Shown: positions 6,996 to 14,540, numbered from the stretch's first letter. The stretch is 27,111 bases of DNA from Hyphomicrobiales bacterium (GCA_003164375.1 PLTE01000261.1:1-27111); one strand, 5' to 3'. Notes: a model not told the origin generated them from the letters alone. A program made the numbers and translations.

Positions 6996-7661
6996 GTGAG
7001 TGAAACACGCGATCTCGCGGCAGGCTTCTCGGCTGGCGAAATCGAAGCCGGCCGCAGGATGTTTACCGGCGAATGGAACTTTATCTCGGCCGCAGGCTCG
7101 CTGCAGTCGCTGCCGCCGATGCGCGGGCCGGAAATCGCCTTCGCCGGCCGTTCCAACGTCGGCAAATCGTCGCTGATCAACGCCCTAACCGGCCGCCGGG
7201 CGCTGGCCCGCACCTCTAATACGCCCGGCCGCACCCAGGAATTGATCTTTTTCGGTGGGCACGATCGCCTCGTGCTCGTCGACATGCCGGGTTACGGCTA
7301 TGCGGCCGCGGCCAAGAGCAAGGTAGCCGCCTGGACCAGGCTCATTCACGATTATCTGCATGGACGCGCCACTTTGGCGCGCGTCTACGTCCTGGTCGAT
7401 GCACGCCACGGCCTGAAAGCCGCCGACGATTCCATTCTCGATACGCTCGGCCGGGCCGCGGTCAGCTACGAAATCGTGCTTACCAAATGCGACCAAGTCG
7501 GCGAAGCTGAACTGGCCGAGCGGACCGAAGCGCTCAAGGCAGCGATAGGCAAGCGCGCGGCGGCCTTTCCCGATCTGATCGCCACTTCGACGCATACCGG
7601 CGCCGGGATCGAGAATTTGCGTGCCGCCATCGCGCGGCTTCTCGCCGAACGGGTCTATTGA
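6996..7661 (+). CDS. engB: Ribosome biogenesis GTPase EngB (YihA/YsxC)
   Basis: GTG 6996 starts a 221-residue TrmE-Era-EngA-EngB-type GTPase, the usual length. The longer upstream frame is antisense to the SPW gene. Motifs: G1 GRSNVGKS (51-58), switch region TSNTPGRTQ (73-81), G3 DMPGYG (96-101) and G4 TKCD (163-166), with ATSTHTGAG near G5. EngB helps assemble the large ribosomal subunit and is usually essential. A purine-rich GAAAGG lies about 10 bases before the start. In many Rhizobiales engB follows yidC and precedes argB. Here argB is kept downstream, but upstream is a divergent SPW gene instead of yidC. Confidence 0.95.
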   Translation: MSETRDLAAGFSAGEIEAGRRMFTGEWNFISAAGSLQSLPPMRGPEIAFAGRSNVGKSSLINALTGRRALARTSNTPGRTQELIFFGGHDRLVLVDMPGYGYAAAAKSKVAAWTRLIHDYLHGRATLARVYVLVDARHGLKAADDSILDTLGRAAVSYEIVLTKCDQVGEAELAERTEALKAAIGKRAAAFPDLIATSTHTGAGIENLRAAIARLLAERVY

Positions 7662-7683
7662 AGCGCCGGGTCTATTGAAGCGC
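7650..7683 (+). repeat. 17-bp perfect tandem duplication over the engB stop codon
   Basis: CGGGTCTATTGAAGCGC occurs at 7650-7666 and again at 7667-7683 with no mismatch. The first copy encodes the last EngB codons and the TGA stop. The second lies in the engB-argB gap and repeats the stop out of context. This looks like a recent slippage or duplication event. Confidence 0.95.
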
Positions 7684-7744
7684 ATTGTCGTGCGGCCGTC
7701 ACGCGGCTAGAAGACTTTCGCTAAATGCCGGGAAGAAGAAGCCG

Positions 7745-8641
7745 ATGAGCACGACCAACCCCGTAAGTCCCGAGGTGCAAGCCCGCATCCTCGCGGAAGC
7801 CTTGCCCTATATGCAGCGCTACGACGAGGAAATCGTCGTCGTCAAATATGGCGGCCACGCCATGGGCGCGGAGGATCTGGCACGCGAATTCGCCCGCGAT
7901 ATCGTGCTGTTGGAGCAGACTGCGATCAATCCGGTGGTCGTGCATGGCGGCGGCCCGCAGATCGAAGCCATGCTCAAGCAAGTCGGCGTTGAGCCTCATT
8001 ACGCGGCGGGGCTGCGCATCACCGATGCCAAAACGCTTGAAATCGTCGAAATGGTGCTGGCCGGCTCCATCAACAAGCAGATGGTCGGCTACATCAACGA
8101 CGCCGGCGGCAAAGCCATCGGCTTGTGCGGCAAGGACGGCAATATGGTGGTTGCGCGCAAGCTGACACGCACCGTGATCGATCCCGATTCCGCGATTGAA
8201 AAGGTTGTCGATCTCGGCTTTGTCGGCGAGCCCGACAAGGTCGATACCACCGTGCTCGATACCATCCTCGGACGCAACTTGATCCCCGTGCTGGCGCCGG
8301 TCGCCGCCGCAGCCCATGGCGGCACGTTCAACGTCAACGCCGATACGTTTGCCGGCGCCATCGCCGGCGCGCTCAAGGCCAAACGGCTCTTGCTGCTCAC
8401 CGACGTGCCCGGCGTGCTCGACAAATCGAATAGCCTGATCAAAAAATTGTCGGTCGACGACGCGCGTCGGCTGATCGCCGACGGCACCATCTCCGGCGGC
8501 ATGATCCCGAAAGTCGAGACCTGCATCGAGGCGCTCGACCGCGGAGTCGAGGGCGTCGTCATCCTCAACGGCAAGGTGCCGCACGCCGTACTGCTCGAAT
8601 TGTTCACCGAGCTCGGCGCCGGCACGCTCATTCACAATTAG
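7745..8641 (+). CDS. argB: Acetylglutamate kinase
   Basis: ATG 7745 follows GGAAGAAGAAG and gives 298 residues, standard for ArgB. The frame is open 20 codons upstream, without support. It phosphorylates N-acetyl-L-glutamate with ATP in the second step of arginine synthesis. Amino acid kinase motifs are present: VVKYGGHAM (32-40), VHGGGPQIEAML (66-77), AGLRITD (88-94, substrate-binding Arg91), FNVNADTFAG and the late GGMIPKVE. The N-terminal helix (ARILAEALPYMQRY) is the type associated with arginine-sensitive hexameric enzymes, so feedback inhibition is likely but inferred. It lies 83 bases after engB, probably in the same transcript. Confidence 0.96.
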   Translation: MSTTNPVSPEVQARILAEALPYMQRYDEEIVVVKYGGHAMGAEDLAREFARDIVLLEQTAINPVVVHGGGPQIEAMLKQVGVEPHYAAGLRITDAKTLEIVEMVLAGSINKQMVGYINDAGGKAIGLCGKDGNMVVARKLTRTVIDPDSAIEKVVDLGFVGEPDKVDTTVLDTILGRNLIPVLAPVAAAAHGGTFNVNADTFAGAIAGALKAKRLLLLTDVPGVLDKSNSLIKKLSVDDARRLIADGTISGGMIPKVETCIEALDRGVEGVVILNGKVPHAVLLELFTELGAGTLIHN

Positions 8642-8644
8642 TTC

Positions 8645-9517
8645 TTGCACAGTTGGCTCTTGGCTTCCCGCACCATATTTCCCTTGGCGCCCGGCATCGC
8701 CGCCGGCACCGCGCTCGGCATCTCCGATGTGCTGTCGAAGATCGTGCTCGCAGACGGCGGCGACGTCCTCACCATGCTGTCGTTCCGCAGCATCGTCGGC
8801 CTCGCCTTTGTCGCGACATGGCTGCGCTTCGGACCGAAGCCTTCTGCCGACCCGCGCGTGCGCTTTATCGCGATGGGCATCGGCATCCTGTTCGCCGGCC
8901 TCATCTTCTGCTTGTTCAAGGCGATCGAGGCGATCGACGTGCCGACCGCGATCCTGTCCTACTTCACCTATCCGCTGCTGACCGGTCTGAGCGCCGCGGT
9001 CGTCGGTCTTGAGCCGGTGCGCTGGAAGGGAGTCGTGTGCGCCATCGCTGCGTTTTGCGGCTTAGCGCTCATGATTGGCGCCCATCCGGCCGGCCTTGCC
9101 GTCGCAGGCGTCGCCTATGCGCTCGGCGCCGCCTGTTGCCGCACCGGCGTCCTGATCGCCACGCGTGCCTATCTGGTCGGCGCCGACGCGCGGCTGACGA
9201 CATGGTATTCGATGTTGTCGTCGACCGCCGTGTTCATCGCGGTGTCATTGGCAAAGCAGACCTGGAACATGCCGCAAACAAATGTGGGTGTGGCGTGTCT
9301 GGTCGCAATGAGCCTGGCGACAACTGTCTCGATTTTATTCGTTTTTGTATCGACGATGCGCATCGGCCCGTTTCGGACCGCGCTGATCATGAATCTCGAG
9401 CCGCTGACGGCGATGATTCTCAGCGCGCTCGTGCTCGGCCAGATCATCACGCCGATCCAGGGCCTTGGCAGCGCCGTCATGTTGGCCGCGCTGGTCGCAT
9501 TTCAATTGTGGCGATGA
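8645..9517 (+). CDS. DMT-superfamily (EamA) transporter
   Basis: About ten hydrophobic helices in two EamA-like halves make a 290-residue drug/metabolite-transporter family protein (for example PLAPGIAAGTALGISDVLSK and ILSYFTYPLLTGLSA). It would sit in the inner membrane. Substrates of this family range from amino acids to nucleotides and cannot be predicted here. The start is uncertain. The frame is the same as argB and begins right after its TAG, and no ATG or GTG precedes the first helix. TTG 8645 is the earliest option; TTG 8660 or 8684 are alternatives. No ribosome site is seen, so translational coupling to argB is likely. Confidence 0.85.
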   Translation: MHSWLLASRTIFPLAPGIAAGTALGISDVLSKIVLADGGDVLTMLSFRSIVGLAFVATWLRFGPKPSADPRVRFIAMGIGILFAGLIFCLFKAIEAIDVPTAILSYFTYPLLTGLSAAVVGLEPVRWKGVVCAIAAFCGLALMIGAHPAGLAVAGVAYALGAACCRTGVLIATRAYLVGADARLTTWYSMLSSTAVFIAVSLAKQTWNMPQTNVGVACLVAMSLATTVSILFVFVSTMRIGPFRTALIMNLEPLTAMILSALVLGQIITPIQGLGSAVMLAALVAFQLWR

Positions 9518-9672
9518 GCATATGGTAGTTCTACGGATTCTGACCTTGGCGGCGGCGAGATCAAGTTCAGTTGATCCGAATCACGCCTCCGTGTCACAAA
9601 CTCGGCCAACTTTGCGCCCAAGCTCCGCCGGGTAATCACAGAAAATGTCCGCGCTTAAGTGAGGATGGGGCC

Positions 9673-9906
9673 ATGCGAGGCTTCCACAATAGTTCCTTCG
9701 ACCCCCAGACTCTTGTCGTTCTGGAAACGGCCTTCGACGAGGCGTGGCTGACGCTCAAGGCGATCGGCAATACCACGGTGAAACCCGACGAACTGGCGCG
9801 CTGCGTATTGCGGCTTGCCATGGAAGGCGAGCGCGACCCGGTACAATTGCACGACGGCGCGCTCAAAGGTCTGATTCCGGCGACAGCCTGGCGCGAGGCC
9901 GGCTGA
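9673..9906 (+). CDS. Small conserved-looking protein of unknown function
   Basis: ATG 9673 is preceded by GAGGATGGGG and encodes 77 residues: MRGFHNSSFDPQTLVVLETA, then helical, acidic sequence (FDEAWLTLKAIGNTTVKPDELARC) and LRLAMEGERDPVQLHDGALK. There is no signal or membrane segment. The composition and ribosome site look genuine, and I recall similar short hypotheticals in Bradyrhizobium-like genomes. Nothing identifies a function. The frame runs upstream to 9571, but the Shine-Dalgarno sequence decides for 9673. Confidence 0.7.
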   Translation: MRGFHNSSFDPQTLVVLETAFDEAWLTLKAIGNTTVKPDELARCVLRLAMEGERDPVQLHDGALKGLIPATAWREAG

Positions 9907-9925
9907 GCTTTCGCTGCCGATTGCT

Positions 9926-10033
9926 TCACGAATGCGCAGCGAATATCGCGACGCCTGCAACCGAGACAGCGGCCAATGCACCACAGAGCAACGCCCACAC
10001 GAATGGAATAGACTTCCACCAAATCCGCCGCAT
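9926..10033 (-). CDS. Candidate 35-residue single-helix membrane protein
   Basis: A minus-strand ATG at 10033 is preceded by GGGGGCG about 5 bases upstream. It opens a 36-codon frame (with stop): MRRIWWKSIPF, then a continuous hydrophobic stretch of about 22 residues (VWALLCGALAAVSVAGVAIF), then AAHS. The positive N-terminus and single helix fit a small inner-membrane protein with its N-terminus in the cytoplasm. It occupies the gap between two plus-strand genes. No homologue is known to me, and chance cannot be excluded in so short a frame. Confidence 0.42.
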   Translation of the reverse strand: MRRIWWKSIPFVWALLCGALAAVSVAGVAIFAAHS

Positions 10034-10174
10034 CGATCGCCCCCGCGCAGGTTACAACAAAGCTGATCCTTTTTCAGGATCCCGGTTCCCACCGCTGCGG
10101 GTCATGCTTTAAAAGTGATTCGGCACACATCCAAACTGCATCGCCGAAAGCCCTCGCCGACAGCCGTCACACGA

Positions 10175-10219
10175 AACCATCACCTGCAACCATCACCTGC
10201 AACCATCACCCGCAACCAT
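10175..10219 (+). repeat. 13-bp tandem repeat reaching into a start codon
   Basis: AACCATCACCTGC is present twice exactly (10175-10187, 10188-10200) and once with one change (10201-10213). A fourth partial copy, AACCAT, begins at 10214 and supplies the AT of the nucleotidase ATG (10218-10220). The repeat replaces the normal ribosome-site region. Confidence 0.9.
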
Positions 10220-10952
10220 GCCAACAACGAGTCGCCGGAATAAGCAGGGCTCCGCCCGCGGCGTCGGCAAACCCTGTTTCAAGCATGTCGAAACCTGGGT
10301 GTTCGATCTCGATAACACGCTCTACCCGCACCATCTCAATCTGTGGCAGCAGGTCGACGAACGCATCCGCGACTACATCGTCGGCTTCCTCAAGGTCACG
10401 CGTGACGAAGCGTTCCGGATGCAAAAGGATTATTACAGGCGCTACGGCACGACCATGCGCGGATTGATGGAGGAGCACGGCCTGCAACCGGACCAATTCC
10501 TCGAAATCGTGCATCAGATCGATCATTCGCCGCTTACGCCCAACCCCGTGCTTGGCGCGGCCATCGCGAAGCTGCCGGGCCGCAAATTCATCCTCACCAA
10601 TGGCACGCGACATCACGCCGACGCAGTGCTCCGCCGGCTCGAAATCGATAAGCATTTCGAAGATGTGTTCGATATCAGAGCAGCCGAACTCGAGCCTAAG
10701 CCGCGACCGCAGGTCTATCAGCGCTTCCTTCAGCGTCACCAGGTCGATCCGACCCGGGCGGCGATCTTCGAAGACCTCGCCCGCAACCTCGAAGTGCCCC
10801 ACGCGCTCGGCATGATCACCGTGCTGGTGGTACCCGAAGGCACCGGCGTCGTCTTGCGCGAGGACTGGGAACTCGCCGGCCGCGACGCGCCGCATGTCGA
10901 TCATGTCACCGACGATCTCGCCGGATTCCTGGGTGAAATTGCGGCTGCTTGA
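10218..10952 (+). CDS. HAD-family pyrimidine 5'-nucleotidase
   Basis: The 244-residue protein is a haloacid dehalogenase hydrolase of the SDT1/pyrimidine 5'-nucleotidase type. Motif I is FDLDNTLYP (nucleophile D30, acid D32), motif II LTNGT (T127, N128), motif III lysine K161 in EPKPRP and motif IV FEDLARN (E185, D186). It should remove phosphate from UMP- or CMP-like nucleotides in the cytoplasm. ATG 10218 has no Shine-Dalgarno sequence because the 13-bp repeats occupy that space. The first 20 residues are basic and poorly conserved in appearance, so a later start is possible, though no ATG occurs before motif I. Its end lies close to dapD, suggesting one transcript. Confidence 0.9.
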   Translation: MPTTSRRNKQGSARGVGKPCFKHVETWVFDLDNTLYPHHLNLWQQVDERIRDYIVGFLKVTRDEAFRMQKDYYRRYGTTMRGLMEEHGLQPDQFLEIVHQIDHSPLTPNPVLGAAIAKLPGRKFILTNGTRHHADAVLRRLEIDKHFEDVFDIRAAELEPKPRPQVYQRFLQRHQVDPTRAAIFEDLARNLEVPHALGMITVLVVPEGTGVVLREDWELAGRDAPHVDHVTDDLAGFLGEIAAA

Positions 10953-10993
10953 CATCGTCCATGCCTGCCCCGACAAACCGCGCAGCGGGGACC

Positions 10994-11893
10994 ATGTTCA
11001 TGTCGTCAGCCGAGACTGCCCAAGATACTGCCCAGAATTCAACGGCGAACCTGGCCAATGCCATCGATGCCGCGTTCGAGCGGCGCGACGAGATCGGCCC
11101 ATCGACGAAGGGCGAGGTTCGCGATGCCGTCGAGAACGCTCTTGAGCTTCTCGATCGAGGCGCCGCGCGGGTCGCGGAGCGGGTAGCCGACGGCCCATCG
11201 CGTGGGACTTGGCGCGTCAATCAATGGCTGAAGAAAGCAGTGCTGCTGTCGTTTCGCCTCAACGATATGAGCGAAATCCCGGGCGGACCCGGCCACGCGG
11301 TGTGGTGGGACAAGGTGCCGTCCAAATTCGATCATTGGGACGACAAACGTTTTCGCGGCGCCGGCTTTCGCGCGGTTCCGGGCTGCGTTGTGCGTCGCTC
11401 CGCTTATATCGCGCCGGGCGTGGTGCTGATGCCGTCATTCGTCAATCTCGGTGCCTATGTCGACCAAGGGACCATGATCGATACCTGGGCCACGGTCGGC
11501 TCCTGCGCGCAGATCGGCAGGAATTGCCACATTTCCGGCGGCGCCGGCATCGGCGGCGTGCTCGAACCACTGCAGGCCGGCCCGGTCATCGTCGAGGACA
11601 ACTGCTTTATCGGCGCCCGCTCCGAAGTCGCCGAGGGCGTCATCGTGCGCGAAGGCTCGGTGCTTTCGATGGGTGTCTTTATCGGCGCCTCGACCAAAAT
11701 CGTCGATCGCGACTCCGGCGCGACGATGCAGGGCGAGGTGCCGCCCTATTCGGTGGTGGTGCCGGGCACCCTCGCGAGCAAGCCGAACCGCAACGGCGAA
11801 CCGGTGCCCAGTCTATATTGCGCCGTCATCGTAAAACGGGTCGACGAAAAAACCCGATCCAAGACCAGCATCAACGAACTCCTTCGGGACTGA
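10994..11893 (+). CDS. dapD: Tetrahydrodipicolinate N-succinyltransferase
   Basis: DapD succinylates tetrahydrodipicolinate in the succinylase route to diaminopimelate and lysine. Starting at ATG 10994 (GGGGA just upstream) the product has 299 residues, slightly longer than the usual 280-odd. TTG 10949, ATG 10961 and ATG 11000 are alternatives, and the TTG would overlap the nucleotidase stop. An N-terminal helical domain (DAAFERRDEI, VNQWLKKAVLLSFRL) precedes a left-handed beta-helix of hexapeptide repeats (about 130-240). The core signature MIDTWATVGSCAQIG (161-175) and SGGAGIGGVLEPLQA (181-195) are intact. It acts in the cytoplasm. dapE follows after one small gene, so the pathway genes are grouped. 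Confidence 0.96.
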   Translation: MFMSSAETAQDTAQNSTANLANAIDAAFERRDEIGPSTKGEVRDAVENALELLDRGAARVAERVADGPSRGTWRVNQWLKKAVLLSFRLNDMSEIPGGPGHAVWWDKVPSKFDHWDDKRFRGAGFRAVPGCVVRRSAYIAPGVVLMPSFVNLGAYVDQGTMIDTWATVGSCAQIGRNCHISGGAGIGGVLEPLQAGPVIVEDNCFIGARSEVAEGVIVREGSVLSMGVFIGASTKIVDRDSGATMQGEVPPYSVVVPGTLASKPNRNGEPVPSLYCAVIVKRVDEKTRSKTSINELLRD

Positions 11894-11922
11894 GAACACG
11901 AGAATTAAAGCAAGCATTGCCG

Positions 11923-12369
11923 ATGGATTGGCCTTATCTCCTCAACAATTTCGACGGCCGCATTAGCCGCAAGACGTTCTGGATTGCGATGGCGGCGGTG
12001 ACGGTCGCCGAGATTTTTGGCCACCTCCTCGCCGAGCAAATCCAGGGCGACCGGCTCAGCGCCATCGTCGACCTCGCCTTCACCTATCCCGAATTCGCGA
12101 TCGCGGTGAAACGCGGCCACGATCGCACCGTGCCGCTATGGCTGTTGATCGCGTTCTTCGGCGCCGGCGCCATCCTCGACTTGCTCACGGTGCTCGAAAT
12201 GACCGGCACCGAGGACGAGCCCAGCATGCTCTCGCTCCTCATCGCGCTGCCATTTACCGTGTTAGGTATCGCTCTGCTCGTCGAACTAGGCTTTCGCAGG
12301 GGTACACCCGGTCCGAACAAATATGGCCCGGACCCGCTCGCACCCAACGCAATGCCGCCGCGGACTTGA
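11923..12369 (+). CDS. DUF805 membrane protein between dapD and dapE
   Basis: ATG 11923 encodes 148 residues with the family's opening pattern, LLNNFDGRISRKTFW, followed by three to four hydrophobic helices (AMAAVTVAEIFGHLLA, PLWLLIAFFGAGAILDLL, LIALPFTVLGIALLVEL). It ends with GFRRGTPGPNKYGPDPL, a tail typical of DUF805 proteins. It is an integral inner-membrane protein of unknown function. It lies 29 bases after dapD and 32 before dapE, so it is almost certainly co-transcribed. Its role in diaminopimelate synthesis, if any, is unknown. No strong ribosome site is visible. The longer upstream frame is antisense-like noise inside dapD. Confidence 0.87.
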   Translation: MDWPYLLNNFDGRISRKTFWIAMAAVTVAEIFGHLLAEQIQGDRLSAIVDLAFTYPEFAIAVKRGHDRTVPLWLLIAFFGAGAILDLLTVLEMTGTEDEPSMLSLLIALPFTVLGIALLVELGFRRGTPGPNKYGPDPLAPNAMPPRT

Positions 12370-12401
12370 CTGAACCTCATCGCGCGATCACCACTGCCGC
12401 T

Positions 12402-13556
12402 ATGACTGCCGATCCCGTCGCCATCGCCCGCGATCTTGTCCGTTGCCGGTCGGTCACGCCGGAGGACGCCGGCGCGCTCGGCCTTTTGCAGGGACTATTG
12501 GCGCAAGCGGGATTCGACGTGCATCGCATGACATTTGCCGAACCCGGCACCGCACCGGTCGAGAATCTTTACGCGCGGATCGGCGCGGCAAAACCCAATC
12601 TCGTGTTTGCCGGGCATACCGACGTGGTGCCGCCGGGAAACGAAGCCGCATGGACGCATTCGCCCTTTGCCGGCGAGGTCGCAGGCGACAAGCTTTACGG
12701 CCGCGGCGCCGTCGACATGAAGGGCGGCATCGCCTGCTTTGTCGCCGCAGCGCTCGATTATCTCGACGCCAATGGCGGCAAGCCTGAGGGTTCGATCTCG
12801 CTCCTGATCACCGGCGACGAAGAAAGCGTCGCGGTCAACGGCACGATCAAGCTCCTGCAATGGGCCGCCGCACGCGGCGAAAAATTCGATCACTGCATTC
12901 TCGGCGAACCGAGCAATGTCGAAACGGTTGGCGACACTATCAAAGCCGGGCGGCGCGGCTCGCTCAACGGCACGCTGATCGTCACCGGCCGCCAGGGCCA
13001 TGTCGCTTATCCCGATCGCGCCGACAACCCGATCCGCAGCCTCGTCACGCTGATCGCGGCGCTGCAAACCCCGCTCGACGAAGGCAGCGCGCATTTTTCT
13101 CCGTCGAACCTCGAATTCACCTCGGTCGACGTCGGCAATACGACGGTCAATCTCATTCCCGGCGAAGCGCGGGCGCGCTTCAATATCCGTTACAACGACC
13201 GTCACAGCCAACCCGCGCTTAAGGCGTTGCTCGAGCGACGCGCGCAAACCGCGGCGGCGGGACGCATTCACTATGCATTCGATTGGCAGCCGTCGAATGC
13301 CGACGTCTTTATCACCAAGCCCGGCCCGTTCACCGATCTCGCCGTCGCGGCCATCACCGAAGTCACCGGCCGCACGCCTCGGCTCTCGACCAGCGGCGGC
13401 ACCTCCGACGCGCGCTTTATCAAGGATTATTGCCCGGTACTGGAATTTGGCCTGGTCGGGCAAACCATGCACGCGATAGACGAGTGCACGCCGATTAAAG
13501 ACCTTGTCACGCTGACGGCAATCTACCGGCGCATCATCGAGCGTTATTTCGCTTGA
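12402..13556 (+). CDS. dapE: Succinyl-diaminopimelate desuccinylase
   Basis: ATG 12402 gives 384 residues, normal for DapE. The enzyme is a dizinc M20 peptidase-family hydrolase that frees L,L-diaminopimelate from its succinyl derivative. Metal and catalytic residues are in place: FAGHTDVVPPG (H72, D74), GRGAVDMKGG (D105), TGDEES (E140 as general base, E141 as ligand), LGEPSN, and near the end STSGGTSDARFI and the TMHAIDE region with the last histidine. The central dimerisation domain spans about 180-290. No clear Shine-Dalgarno sequence is seen, so coupling to the upstream DUF805 gene is plausible. In related genomes truA often follows; here an L,D-transpeptidase does. Confidence 0.96.
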   Translation: MTADPVAIARDLVRCRSVTPEDAGALGLLQGLLAQAGFDVHRMTFAEPGTAPVENLYARIGAAKPNLVFAGHTDVVPPGNEAAWTHSPFAGEVAGDKLYGRGAVDMKGGIACFVAAALDYLDANGGKPEGSISLLITGDEESVAVNGTIKLLQWAAARGEKFDHCILGEPSNVETVGDTIKAGRRGSLNGTLIVTGRQGHVAYPDRADNPIRSLVTLIAALQTPLDEGSAHFSPSNLEFTSVDVGNTTVNLIPGEARARFNIRYNDRHSQPALKALLERRAQTAAAGRIHYAFDWQPSNADVFITKPGPFTDLAVAAITEVTGRTPRLSTSGGTSDARFIKDYCPVLEFGLVGQTMHAIDECTPIKDLVTLTAIYRRIIERYFA

Positions 13557-13689
13557 GCCGAAGATAAGTAGAATCCCGCCTTATTCCGTTCACCATTCCG
13601 CGCGACGGTGCTGGGGACGCTCTTGATTTGAACTAAAGACTGGCGAAAGACTTCTAAGGACTGGGCGACCGACCGTTCGAGTGTGCATC

Positions 13690-14415
13690 ATGCGTCCTGC
13701 CGCAATTTACGGCTTTCACTTTTCAACCTCATCCCTTGCCGCCTGGCTCCTCGCCGCGGCACTGGCCGTGCCGTTCGCCTCGGCGGCGCGCGCGAATATC
13801 GTCATTACAATCGACAAAAGCACGCAGCAGATGTCGGTCGCGGTCGATGGCGCGCAGCGTTACACGTGGCCAGTTTCGACCGGCCGGCCCGGTTACGACA
13901 CGCCGAACGGCAATTTCAAGCCGAACCGCATGGACGCCGACCATTTGTCCCAGGAATGGGACAATGCGCCGATGCCGCACACGATCTTTTTCGACCTTCA
14001 TGGTCATGCCATCCACGGCTTTTTCGACGTCAAGCATCTCGGTCTGCCGGTGTCGCACGGCTGCGTGAGGCTGTCGCCGGACCACGCCGCGACGCTGTTC
14101 GATCTCGTCAAGACCGAAGGCATGGGCAACACCAGCGTGGTCGTCGCCGGCCGTACGCCAGGCGCCGATAACAGTCCGGTGGCACGGGCGCGTCCGCAGG
14201 AGAACGAGACCGCCTATTCCGCCCAGCCGACGCCGGTCGCTCCACCATATGACCAAGCACCGCCGCGGCCGTCGTACAGCCAGCAAGTCTACGGCCAACC
14301 CGCATACGGTCAGCGCTATTATGCCCAGCCCCAGCCCTATTACGGGCAGCCGCAACCCTATTACGCCCAGCCGGGCTATCCGCCACAACCGCCGCCGGTT
14401 TATCGGCAGTGGTAG
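13690..14415 (+). CDS. Exported L,D-transpeptidase with Tyr/Gln/Pro-rich tail
   Basis: ATG 13690 (GTG 13681 is the alternative) gives 241 residues. A signal peptide ends near AARA (about residue 35). The YkuD domain covers about 36-155 with HAIHGFF (H109) and LPVSHGCVRLSP (H123, catalytic C125), the canonical motif. The C-terminal third is low-complexity: after an Ala/Pro linker, residues 196-241 are built from YGQP, YAQP and QPYY units. Such tails may anchor or space the enzyme in the wall, or interact with aromatic-binding partners; this is inference. It would cross-link diaminopimelate residues or attach proteins to peptidoglycan in the periplasm. It lies 133 bases after dapE and has a terminator 72 bases downstream. 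Confidence 0.9.
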   Translation: MRPAAIYGFHFSTSSLAAWLLAAALAVPFASAARANIVITIDKSTQQMSVAVDGAQRYTWPVSTGRPGYDTPNGNFKPNRMDADHLSQEWDNAPMPHTIFFDLHGHAIHGFFDVKHLGLPVSHGCVRLSPDHAATLFDLVKTEGMGNTSVVVAGRTPGADNSPVARARPQENETAYSAQPTPVAPPYDQAPPRPSYSQQVYGQPAYGQRYYAQPQPYYGQPQPYYAQPGYPPQPPPVYRQW

Positions 14416-14487
14416 AAGCGTTCACGCCGTATTGAGTAAGCGCCGCGCTGGTGTCATCCTGTCGGCGCCGCAGAGGGAATAGTCTTT

Positions 14488-14521
14488 AGCGTCCGCTGTT
14501 CTTCGCAGCGGACGCTTTTTT
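14488..14521 (+). terminator. Strong intrinsic terminator
   Basis: AGCGTCCGCTG (14488-14498) pairs with CAGCGGACGCT (14506-14516) across a 7-base loop, followed by six T residues. It ends the L,D-transpeptidase transcript and lies 20 bases before the next start codon, insulating the GlcG-like gene. It could alternatively act as a leader attenuator if that gene's promoter lies upstream. Confidence 0.88.
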
Positions 14522-14540
14522 GACCGGGAGGATGGTAACC

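Noticed and set aside
7721..8650. 309-codon minus-strand frame opposite argB
   Set aside because: It is a codon-complement shadow of a complete ArgB with no independent support.
10065..10081. GATCCT/AGGATC hairpin as a terminator
   Set aside because: The stem is only 6 bp, with the T-run in the loop and no T-tail after it on either strand.
10175..10219. Short direct repeats as a CRISPR remnant
   Set aside because: The 13-bp units are directly adjacent with no spacers and no cas genes are present, so this is a simple tandem repeat.
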